Shown piece by piece: positions 49,051 through 58,900 of a DNA stretch of 64,000 bases. The stretch is from Paulownia fortunei. Taxonomy: Eukaryota; Streptophyta; Magnoliopsida; Lamiales; Paulowniaceae. The stretch lies in NCBI GenBank assembly GCA_019321725.1, contig CM033106.1:27702118-27766117 (forward strand), written 5' to 3'. How positions within the stretch are numbered: the first letter of the stretch is position 1; each line of letters begins with the position of its first letter. The notes below the pieces were generated by a model that worked only from the letters and a program-made list of their open reading frames with translations, was not told the origin of the DNA and made no database searches. Both the position numbers and the translations under genes were made by a program.

Positions 49051-51274
49051 AATTTTAAAAAAATTAAATAATAATATATTAAATTCGACTCAATTTGGTC
49101 ACACCAATTACTAAATCTAATATTTTTGTATGAAATCATGAGTCTTTTAAAATATACGAAGTATTGACTGAAATCTTAGGCATACCAAACAATACGAGTT
49201 GTAAAAATATTCGGACAGTTTTAAACATGTGCACGTGTCCACAACTTACACGACATGATTAATTATTAACTTCTCAAATCAGTTGGCCCAAATTAATGGT
49301 GATACTCATGTTTGGTTTTTGGTCACATGATGGTTTTAATTGCATAACTGTATTTTATGATTCCACCACTCAAGTTTTAAACATTCATGATTTCCAATTC
49401 TCGTTCAGATGCCAACATCATGCGGCTCAAAATACATAAAAGCCCTATTTAACTCGGTCCCACTTGTGCTGGCTAATCTTAAAATTGTTTCAATCAAATG
49501 ATTAATCATTGTTTTAGCATCGCACTTAAGTTAGTAATTGGTCCAAGAATTCCTAATTATCCAAAAAATAAAAAGTTATCAGGTAATTATATTTATTTTG
49601 TGACCATCAATTTTATTGAATTGTGACAAAGTCGATCTAATTTTATAATTATCTAAAGGTTTTGATTTAAATTTCATGTCCCTATCCTAGCTCGTACGAT
49701 AATTAATAATTTAGGACGTTTGTTACACTTGGGCCCTTGTACTCCCGTGACCAAATTATTGGACCCCCAAACGAAAAATTGATTGAGAAAGAATAATTTT
49801 GGAATATTGAGGACCAGATTTTCAAATTTCTTGCTGTTTTTGGTTTACGTGGCTAAATCTGGAGTATCAACATTCATTCATCAATAAAGTTGGCTAGTGG
49901 AGAAATATAATAGTACCAATTATTTAGAATTGGGATACTTACCTAAAAAAAATAAAAATAAAATTGAATTGTGACACAATTCAAAAGGAGGACCATTGAA
50001 TTATTAGAAAAAAATAATAATGGGACCACGCATGTATGTCTAGTGGACCTTTGCACTTTGTACCATGGAACAAATTCCTTTAAGCATTCACAAGTTTTTT
50101 GCTTGCCGTAATTTCGATCACATCACGTGACAGAAGAAAGGTGGAAAGTGGAAAATACATTTGTTTAATTAACACTCAATTTAAGTTTGGATTGCTTGGA
50201 ACATGGTTAACTTAACTAGTACTACTCATTGTTCATATCAATATTTTTATAAGTGAAATTGTTGATGAAATTAGTTTTTATCTTCGTTCATTCGATTAAT
50301 TTAATAAAAATTAATTATTATTTTTTATTATATTATATAAAATAATAATATAATAAATTAATTATTATATATAAAATAAAAAATAATAATCGACTAAAAA
50401 ATATATATATACAAAGCCTAAAATCCAAATAAACACATAAGTTTAAGATTTCTAAATATATATAAAATAAAAAATAACCAGTTTGATCGATTTTTTCAAA
50501 CGTTATGACTGAATTTTTATTTTCTGCCTGAATCGACCACTAAGACCGACTTATTCGATTCGATTTTAAAAATATTGGTCCATTCGTGCACTTCAAATCC
50601 TTAATTTTAATTTGACATTTATCTCATATTTTACATTGTAAATACATATTATGAATATAAATTATTTTTTTAAATATATATTTGACATGAATATCAATTA
50701 AAGACGAACACTAAATTGAAACAAAACATTCAAATACCATCATGAGATCTTTAATTGATTATTTACATTAAGTTAGCAGAAAACAAGGGTAGGGTAGTAA
50801 TAAGCCAATTAACATTGGTTAATAATGGTCTTTGAAGTAGTAGCTATTTGGATAATCTTTCTTGATTCATTCATGGTTCTCCTACATTCTCCATTGCTAA
50901 ACCTACCACTCCTCTATTTCTCACACACAAACAACACGGTTAAAGAAATGTTATTCACCAAGCAAAAAAAATTGAAGGATTGGAACTTGGAACACCCCTC
51001 CTCTTCCCTCCTTAATTCTAGTACTCGGACAAATGACGAGCACCACAAAAGACCAAAACCTTGGACGATGACCCTCGACTTCCCCAAGGTCCGTCTACAC
51101 GCATGAAAAACAATTCACCCACAATATATATACACACACTCCCTCACAGTTCTCATGAAAAAAGAAATCTTGATATATATTCGTTCACACCTTTCTCCTC
51201 TTTTCTCTGTCTCATTTTGCACACTATCCCTTCTTCTTTTCTGTTTCTCAGCTCTCTTTCTCTCTCTCTGGTTT

Positions 51275-51321
51275 ATGGTGGGGTGGTTGAGTTTCAGATA
51301 GCACAATCTCCTATCATGTGA
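51275..51321 (+). promoter_or_regulatory. Two very short upstream start codons in the DUF7870 leader
   Basis: ATG at 51275 opens an 8-codon frame closed by TAG at 51299-51301. ATG at 51316 is followed at once by TGA, a minimal start-stop uORF. Both lie ahead of the 36-codon uORF if transcription starts near 51160-51200, which two TATA-like runs (51125-51132, about 51174) would allow. Transcript support is needed. Confidence 0.35.
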
Positions 51322-51387
51322 AATCGAACCCCCTTTGAACCGGGAAGAAAAAGAGAGAGAGGAATATAGGAGCACAAGAAACAAATC

Positions 51388-51498
51388 ATGGAAATAGCTA
51401 GAATTAGACAATTGTTACTCCTCTGGTGTAGAATCCGAAGTAATCGTGTTGCTCTCGTGGGTGGAAATCACACCGCTGCCAGATTTTGCACTCGCTAA
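51388..51498 (+). promoter_or_regulatory. Candidate conserved uORF of the DUF7870 gene, 36 codons
   Basis: ATG at 51388 (aatcATGG) reads MEIARIRQLLLLWCRIRSNR and on to FCTR, closed by TAA at 51496-51498. That is 162 bases before the main ATG. The peptide has a hydrophobic LLLLW core in an Arg-rich frame and an ordered composition unlike random AT-rich leader. From memory, the Arabidopsis relatives At3g53400 and At5g03190 are annotated with conserved peptide uORFs (CPuORF46 and 47). I cannot compare the peptides here. Confidence 0.6.
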
Positions 51499-51660
51499 GA
51501 TTTCCCTCCATTGCCGCGCTTGTTTTTTCTCTCTATCTTTTAGGACTGATTTTTTTCTCAGCATCTGGGCAGGCATTTTGCCCCATTAAAGTAAGTTTCT
51601 TGATCTCAGTAAAAAATTGGCCTTACGATTTCAGTGTACAAGTATTGTAGCTTCGTTGGT

Positions 51661-52908
51661 ATGAAAGAGATGGATAAATTGGCTCGTGGGTACCGAGCCA
51701 AGAATGGCGGGTATGATGTGAATGAGCTGAATGGGGTTGGAATCGGGTTGAATTCCCACACTCTTTTGATTATCAAGCTGCCCGATTCACGGGCTTTGCG
51801 TATTATATCGAGATCTCTGTTCTTGGCGATGGTTCTCCTCGCATTGCCTTCGCTTGGCTCTATAATAAGAGCCTCTTCCAATGCGCCTCTGTACGAGCCT
51901 GATGCCGATTTGGGTATCCCTGATGGGTTCAAGATTCTGCCCATTCTCCTCCGCGATTTGGTGGACGAAGGCCTCATCAAGAAAGGCCACATGGGTTTCG
52001 TTCTGGGCGCCGGCATTCGAGACATTGAAGATGATTTCGAGTTCTTGAGAGACGCCGGCATTGATTTGCTCACCGGAGCTGATCTGAGGCAGAACAAGGT
52101 GGGTGAGCACCAGGTTTTTGATTTTGTTTTCGCTCCGAGTTTCCGTGGGATCCAGCTGATTGATGGCATTCTCAAAGATGGAGGCCTGGTGATCTCGCCA
52201 TTGGGCTTTGATCCCTCGGACGAGCTGAGATTGCTGAGGAATTTCAAGATTGTGTACCTCAGAAGATTCGAGAACACCGTGGTCGCAATGAGGAAAATGG
52301 CGGCATCATCCAATGGCATGGCAAATTCCGCTGCAAAGCAAGTGTTCTGTGGCTTTACACCTGAAAAGAAGAAAGCTGCGTTGAAGGGCTTGGAGGATGT
52401 GTATCTTGAGCCCCCCAGGCGAGCAGCATTGGCGAAAAAATCCAGCTTTACATCAAGGAAAATCAAATTCCTTCCTGATCTGCTGAAGGATTCATTGGAT
52501 GAGTATCCACGACGAGTCTTCATCTCGGACGACCCGAATGCACTAGACTGGTTTTACAAGAACTATCCCATGAGGGATCAAGAATTTGAAGTTTACCATG
52601 TGGAGGTTGGGATTGACAACGATGGATTGTTGTCGCGAGGAGTCAAGCCTCAAGAAACGGAGCTTGATTGGATAACGAAGAATGTAAGGCCTGAGGACTA
52701 CGTGGTGATGAAGGCGGAGGCACAAGTGGTGGAGGAGATGCTCAAGGACAAGACGTTGTGTCTTGTGGATGAATTGTTCTTGGAGTGCAAAAATCAATGG
52801 GAGGATGGAGAAGAAGAGAATGGCAGCAAGAGGGCATATTGGCAGTGTTTGACATTGTATGGTAAAGTGAGGGATGAGGGGATTGCTGTGCATCAATGGT
52901 GGTATTGA
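51661..52908 (+). CDS. DUF7870 protein (At3g53400/At5g03190-like), probable type II membrane protein
   Basis: A single exon encodes 415 residues from ATG 51661. The frame is open 27 bases further upstream without another ATG. A hydrophobic segment at about residues 50-68 (SRSLFLAMVLLALPSLGSII) follows a basic-containing N-terminus, suggesting one membrane anchor. The lumenal or soluble part contains GFVLGAGIRDIEDDFEFLRD, a repeated theme with a weak resemblance to SAM-dependent methyltransferase folds, and ends in QCLTLYGKVRDEGIAVHQWW. Plant homologues are annotated as methyltransferase-like, but no classical SAM motif is evident to me, so activity is unproven. The leader carries several uORFs, which suggests translational control. 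A long opposite-strand open frame overlaps it and is only a compositional shadow. Confidence 0.85.
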   Translation: MKEMDKLARGYRAKNGGYDVNELNGVGIGLNSHTLLIIKLPDSRALRIISRSLFLAMVLLALPSLGSIIRASSNAPLYEPDADLGIPDGFKILPILLRDLVDEGLIKKGHMGFVLGAGIRDIEDDFEFLRDAGIDLLTGADLRQNKVGEHQVFDFVFAPSFRGIQLIDGILKDGGLVISPLGFDPSDELRLLRNFKIVYLRRFENTVVAMRKMAASSNGMANSAAKQVFCGFTPEKKKAALKGLEDVYLEPPRRAALAKKSSFTSRKIKFLPDLLKDSLDEYPRRVFISDDPNALDWFYKNYPMRDQEFEVYHVEVGIDNDGLLSRGVKPQETELDWITKNVRPEDYVVMKAEAQVVEEMLKDKTLCLVDELFLECKNQWEDGEEENGSKRAYWQCLTLYGKVRDEGIAVHQWWY

Positions 52909-53975
52909 TTGTGAGGGAGTGAGAACTAGGTTTCTCAAAATTCTCTATGGTCCTTTTTTTTTCTTTCTAGATTTGTTATGATTTTTTTTCTTGGTTATTT
53001 TGGGCCTTATTATGCATTATGAATTAGTTCCAGTTTTTGTTTTTTCTCTGGTTATGCATGTTTTTGAAGAGGATTGAGTTGTATTTGTTTGGGGTGTTTG
53101 TGTTGTAATTTCATTGAATAATGGCAGGGAAAGGAAGGAATAAAAAGGCATTGATGCACTGGTGGTGGTGTTTAGTCAAGATCTCTTGTTTCTTATGGTG
53201 TTGGTGTTTAGCTGGTGAAGGTTCTTTTAACTTTTATAGTTTAATCATTTCATCCATTTTTCTGTTTTCCTTTTAAACTTTGTATGTAGAATGAATTTGA
53301 GTAATAATTGTCTCTTCAGTAATATTTTTTTAAAGTTCTTTGAGTTTTCTAAGGAACTCTCTTACTGCAAGCTTTTCAAATGTTTCTTTAGCTTAATAAT
53401 AATAATAATAACTTATCTTAACATACTCAATGCCTATATATATGATTTCGTCCAACACTAAAGTTTTTTTTTTTTTTTTTTAAATTGATATCAAGTCATA
53501 GATTAACGCTGAAAAAAATTAAAGTTTTAAGGATCTTTACATTGTCAACTATCAAAGTAAAAAAATAATGATTAAAAAATTAATCTTGTTAGATCATATA
53601 TTAAGTGAGTATTTTTGTAAAGAAGCATTCAATTATAATAGAGGAGCATTGTGGTAGCCAATAGCCATACAGAAATTTTTGCTCTTGCATAATTATAGAG
53701 ATATCGCAGGCCACCTCGTTTGTCAGTACTAAGAGGACGTTTGGGTGTATTCAACAAGTCTTAGATGTTTGTACATTTATAATATCCTAAAATACTAGGT
53801 AAGATTTTTAAGAAATAAATTCATAAGCTCCTTAAGAAAAATAAAAAATTCATAATTTATTTCTAAAATTTTAACAAACTTTTTAAATTTAAATCATTTT
53901 AATTATAAAATTAGCTTATTAACATCTTATAAATTTTATAATTAATATTTTATAAACTTCATAATCTTATTATAT
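52909..53975. other. 3' UTR of the DUF7870 gene and AT-rich spacer
   Basis: T-rich 3' UTR-like sequence runs to about 53150, with an aataa-rich stretch near 53116-53145. AT-rich spacer follows, with an (AAT)n run near 53397-53410 and a T-run near 53465-53482. No gene is visible. Confidence 0.55.
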
Positions 53976-53984
53976 ACCAACACT

Positions 53985-55206
53985 GACTAATTTAATAATT
54001 TATAGTAAATATAATTAATAATTAATTAATTACTGTATAATTAAATGATTTTAATAAATTACATGAAAGCTCAATTAAAGTTTGCATTTTAAATTGAAAG
54101 TCCAAACTCCAATTGCGCTTTCAATTTATTTTATTTTATTTTAATAAAAGTACAACTTAGTGTTGCACTTTATTTTATAATTGTAATTTTAGTAATAATC
54201 ACATAATTAATAATCACGCGATTAATTTTTTTGGATAATAATTACAGTATTGAATATATACATTATAATTTAAAAAAAAATATTAAAATAATAAAAAATA
54301 CTAAAAATGGTCACCAGTGCCATATGTATATCGGTGGCACTGTCGTTTATCTCGACGTCCACCCTTAACAACAACAACAACATCAGTATCATTTGATGGA
54401 TTTTTGATCGAATCATCAATATATGTACTATAGTTTAAATTAAAGTTCGACCGACCTGATGAAGTTGTGGAGGTCGACTCTTCACGATCATAATACACGT
54501 TGTCTAAATGTAGAAATAGAACAAGTGAGACAATAAGCTCTTGACATCCAAAATCGTATCCTGTATAGATGTGGAAATACAACAGACGAGACAATAAACT
54601 CTCTATATCCAAAATCATATCATATACTAATTTAATAGTTTATTGTAAATAGAATACAATTTTGGACGTGGAGAGTTTATTGTCTCACCTGTTGCATTTC
54701 CACATCTACACAGCGTGTATCATGATCGTGGAGAGTCAACTTCCACAACTTCAACAAATCGGCCTAATTTTAATTTAAACTATATTATATATATTGATGA
54801 TCCGACCCAAAATCAGTCAAATAATACTAATATTGTTGTTGTTGTTGAAGGTGGATATCGAGGTATACGACAGCGCCACCGATATAATTGTTGCACTAGT
54901 GATCATTTTTAATATTTTTTATTATTCTTGTGTTTTTTAAAAAAATTATAATATATATTTCCAATACGATAATTATTATCCAAAATAATTAATAGTGTAA
55001 TTATTAATTATCTGATTATTACTAAAATTATAATTATAAAAGAAAGCGCATCCCTAATTACGCTTTCATTAAAATTAAAATTAAAATTAAAATTAAAAAC
55101 GCAATTGAAATTTGCGCTTTCAATCACACAATTTTTTATTAACACTGTCTAATTATATAATAATTAATAATTATTTATTATATTACTATAATCTATTAAA
55201 TTAAAC
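53985..55206. mobile_element. Inverted duplication of the 3' end of a PMD-MULE (foldback element)
   Basis: Two arms (about 53985-54626 and 54645-55206) are inverted copies of one sequence. The arms encode the last exon of a PMD protein facing outward from the centre: minus-strand 54618-54301 and plus-strand 54715-54912. Both show a HDRGESTSTTS-like block, NFNLNY, then a basic tail and CGTGDHF-like end. These match 11745-11890 of the MULE above (DYHDRRESISITS, GRRRGKRQR, GTGGHF). Both arms continue through the same AT-rich tail with GCGCTTTCA motifs and end in a TTTAATTTAATA..TTATAGTAA-like sequence. Flanking ACCAACACT (53976-53984) and CCCAGCACT (55207-55215) agree at 7 of 9 positions, a possible MULE target duplication. 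The left arm also has an internal tandem repeat of about 85 bases. Confidence 0.8.
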
Positions 55207-55952
55207 CCCAGCACTTCAAAAATTTAATTTTGCAATAACATATATTTTATAAACTCCAAAAACACCTTATAAGTTTTTTTAAATAAATTCAGCCAAATAC
55301 CCTAATAAACTTAACCAAACACCTTAGTAGGAAGCTCCGTTGTCATAAATACCATTCATTTTAGGAAGAGAAACTTAAAGACTAAATGAAAAGAGTTCTA
55401 ATTGATCCAAACCCTCTACCATTAGATTTACATTCGAACACAAACATAACCCATATGCTACAATAGTTCTAAGTGCTAATTTCCTCTCAAAGTGTTTATA
55501 AATTACTTGGAAAAAATTTACAAGTACATATGCATAGAATGGTTCAATACAAAACTCTGATATGAAATAAATTATACGAGAAAAGAAAGGCAAAGTATAC
55601 TCTTCAAGTGAAGGAAGAACACATTCATACAACATAAAAAACTCAATTGAAAAAATAGCAACAGGGTGGACACCAAAAATGAATATTTTAAGGCTGCTAT
55701 GCTATGCTATGCACATATTACTATACATTTTATCACCTCTAATTACGCTAGACAACATATAACATACCTATAACAAAGCTGGGGATCGACCGCTGTCATC
55801 AAATATACAGACTTTGAGAATATGTATGCTACAAAAACTGGCATGCTTCTTAAGACAAATTTGCCTACCCAATTGTGAAAAGAAGCTATTTGTGCTGCTA
55901 AAAAATGATAAGGGGACAAGTGAAAAGAAATCTATCCTGTCTAGAGATCTAT
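55207..55952. other. Spacer and 3' UTR of TAF1
   Basis: AT-rich sequence without a recognisable gene. The part next to 55953 should be the 3' UTR of the minus-strand TAF1 gene. Confidence 0.55.
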
Positions 55953-58900
55953 TTATTCAATCCCAGATTCAGCTTCTGTCAAGTCTTCATCATATTGATC
56001 TAACAAGTAGTCACAGAGCTCCAGAAGTTGATCCGCAAGAGGAGGAATACCTGGATTCCGCCGGTCATTATATTCATGGGCATTGACCACAATCTGACAC
56101 ACATCATGCCTGAATTCATCACGGCTCTTGTACTCCATCCTCCTTGCCTTATCCCTGATTGTCAACAGATCCATAGGATGACTGATAATATCCAGATAGT
56201 CAGGAGCTTCCTTTTTGGTTACTGGCTTTAGAAATAGGTAGGATATTTCTTTCCTTCCTTTAAGCGTCTCCACAATGTTTTCCAAGATGTTTGACAAACC
56301 AACCTGTGTTTCAAATTATCACATAAATTTGTTATTGACCAGAAAAGAATTTCATATGAAACGGCAGAAGTAAAGAAGCATTCACGTGCACAAAAACATT
56401 GCTGACTATAAAGGATGCTCCGCCTCAACTGTATAAATGGATACAGAAAAATCAGAGTTTTGTGAAACGTTTCAACACAAACCAAAGCATCTCAGCATAA
56501 GAACTTCACATCAAAGTCAGAAAGGATCTTGAATAATAGTGTTACTCCAACTTGCAGTTTCTATTGTTCTGAGTACTCTACCTGACCTGACCTTCTGTGT
56601 TCCTAAAGGCCCATTTACAACTGAGCGTAGAATATAGTGAATGGACAGTTAAGGTTAAGCCTAAATGCAGAGCTTCTGTAAAACACTTGAAACTATAATT
56701 GATTACCAATAATGAATGTATAGTATTCCAACAATATCTATATGCTTTTCTGTTCTACATTCCCACTTCATGTAGGAGATAAAATGTGGCCTTGATTCAT
56801 GCTGTTGAGCAAAATGAACGAGTGATGATATTAGAAGGATCGAACTCAACTATTTGGTTCCACTAGGGCTGGTTATGTAAAGGAACGCATGAATGCATAA
56901 AAACCCCACTCACCTCTCCTCCTCGTCGCCGCTTTGAAGCCGGGGCATAGTCTGGAGCATGCTTTACATACTCGAGTTCTGCCCTCCGCCGCACCATTCT
57001 GTCTCTGTCTGGTATCCTTCTGTCGTTTCTTCTAGGAGGAAGGTCATCTAAGAAATCATCCTTTATTTCAGGCTTTCTCTTCTTTTTCTTCTTCGCCTTT
57101 GCCCTTTGAAGCTCTTCTTCTTCCCTTTCTCTTCGAATGGCTTCTTCATATCTTAGTAACTCATATGCCGGCTGCTCCTCGATCATCCTCATTTTTTCTG
57201 CCCTCCTGTTTCTTTCTTCTTGTTGTCTCTCAGTAGTTCTCCTTTTCTCTTCCACCCATGATTGGTTACCCTCTGGATCTCTCATTCTTGACGACTCTTC
57301 AAAGAAGTGTTTGCTTTCATGTTCCCGATGCTTGTCCAAACTCGACAATTCAATTATTTTCTTTGTTTTCCTGTAGTCAAGGCCAAAACTTCCCTCCTGG
57401 CTATTGTCATCCAAATTAATGATCTCCTTTGGTTGTTTAATTATAATTTTCTTGCGTGGCTGGTCTCTATCAGCCTCCACTGGTGGCTTTATTACAATGG
57501 AGGGCTTAGGAGGTTCAACCAGCACATCTTCAGGTTTCATCTTGTTTGAAAAAATTATTTTATTGACTTTAACAACAGATTTGTTTCCTGTTTCAGCATC
57601 TGATATAATAGGTCGCTCAGAGCTCTGTGAAGTTGGGGGAGTATGTTTATCTGGAAGCTTGTCAGTTGCACCACACTTGACCTTCAGAATTTTTGCTTTT
57701 GAAGTAGGTTTATCATCTTCTGGTGCTTCTGACCCAGCAATTTTTGTCCCATTTTTTGGTATGAGCTTCTTTGTAAGAGGTTTCTGCTGGCTCTGCTCTG
57801 CTTGATCTACAAAATTAGGTCTGCCTGATGACTTCTCAAGATCTGTGCTTTCACTCGTGTTTCAGAATCTTCCCCATACTTGGGGCAGTTCTTGTTGGTC
57901 CTCATATGACCAAGCTGAGGTAGTAAAATAGATTAAGAGTAAGCATTTTAATGTAGATAAAAATAGATTAAGAGTAATCATTTTAATGTAGACAATACTG
58001 CTTTCGGAATTAATGCATACCTGACCACACGCTCCACAGACAAAACTCTCTCTTGCTGATTTTTTTTCCTTGATCACCTATGTTTAGAGCAGCAGACATC
58101 AAAATTGGCTTTGTATAACCCATAATAAAAATACAAATTTGGGGGGTGGGGGTGGTTTTTCTGCAAGCAGGTGATTAATCTAACATCCAGATGCGGCACT
58201 ATCTGGTACCAAGACCCAAATATTTATTTAATCCAGTATAAATCAACTGGTTAGGATGGTGGTAACTCAAATTAATGCAGCATCCCTGGCCCCTGACTCA
58301 CTTCACCAACCAAAAAGAAAAAGAAAGAAGCTTGCACTCAACTTTCTGACAACAGCTGCATCCGTTGCTAAATTAGGAAAGCCAATAAAAATCCAACTAA
58401 AATTAATAAACAAACAGTGCATAACAAGTTAAATCAGCAGGCAGCATGTATTTCACAAACAATATCCTGTCATGCAACTACAGTATACCATGAGCCTAAC
58501 TGAGCATACATCACAGTTCGAGAGGCAAACTTACATTCATCCCATCCCCCAATATTTTAACTTTTTTGTTTAGTAACCCCATTTGTTCGATCTCATTCTT
58601 TTTCTTGGCTTTTAATTTCCCCAGCAGATGCTTTTTAGCAGACAAGCTCTCCCCCTGCACCAAAAAATTAAAAATTGTGAAGTTCATGATCAGATTTTTG
58701 GGAATTAATGCAACAATCGAACTGAGTGTTGTCAGCATCAATGCCAAATACATAAAAAATTAGGCATAAACGTTAAACAAGTATAGACCTCCTTTTGATC
58801 TTTAGTAATTTTCTCCGTCAATACAAAGGATCCCTCAGGTTGCATCATTCTCTTAGAAACCGCATTGTTTTTCTTAATTCCATCAGCATTTTCGGGACCA

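Larger units (their letters stand above)
45969..51124. other. AT-rich spacer between FKBP12 and the DUF7870 gene
   Basis: No gene was recognised in 5 kb. It contains a hAT-like MITE (47388-47615), a dispersed repeat copy (about 48820-49050), and a stretch at 46155-46270 with recurring TTGGTCC/GGTCCCTAAT phrases typical of old transposon remains. Reading frames here are short and lack known domains. Confidence 0.55.

Noticed and set aside
51591..51633. Possible short intron (gtaagt ... ttcag) just before the DUF7870 ATG
   Set aside because: At about 43 bases it is shorter than plant introns usually are. It may be chance consensus matches.
51606..52523. Long open frame on the minus strand across the DUF7870 gene
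   Set aside because: It is the antisense shadow of a real single-exon gene. It has no family resemblance, and the plus-strand protein is clearly recognisable.
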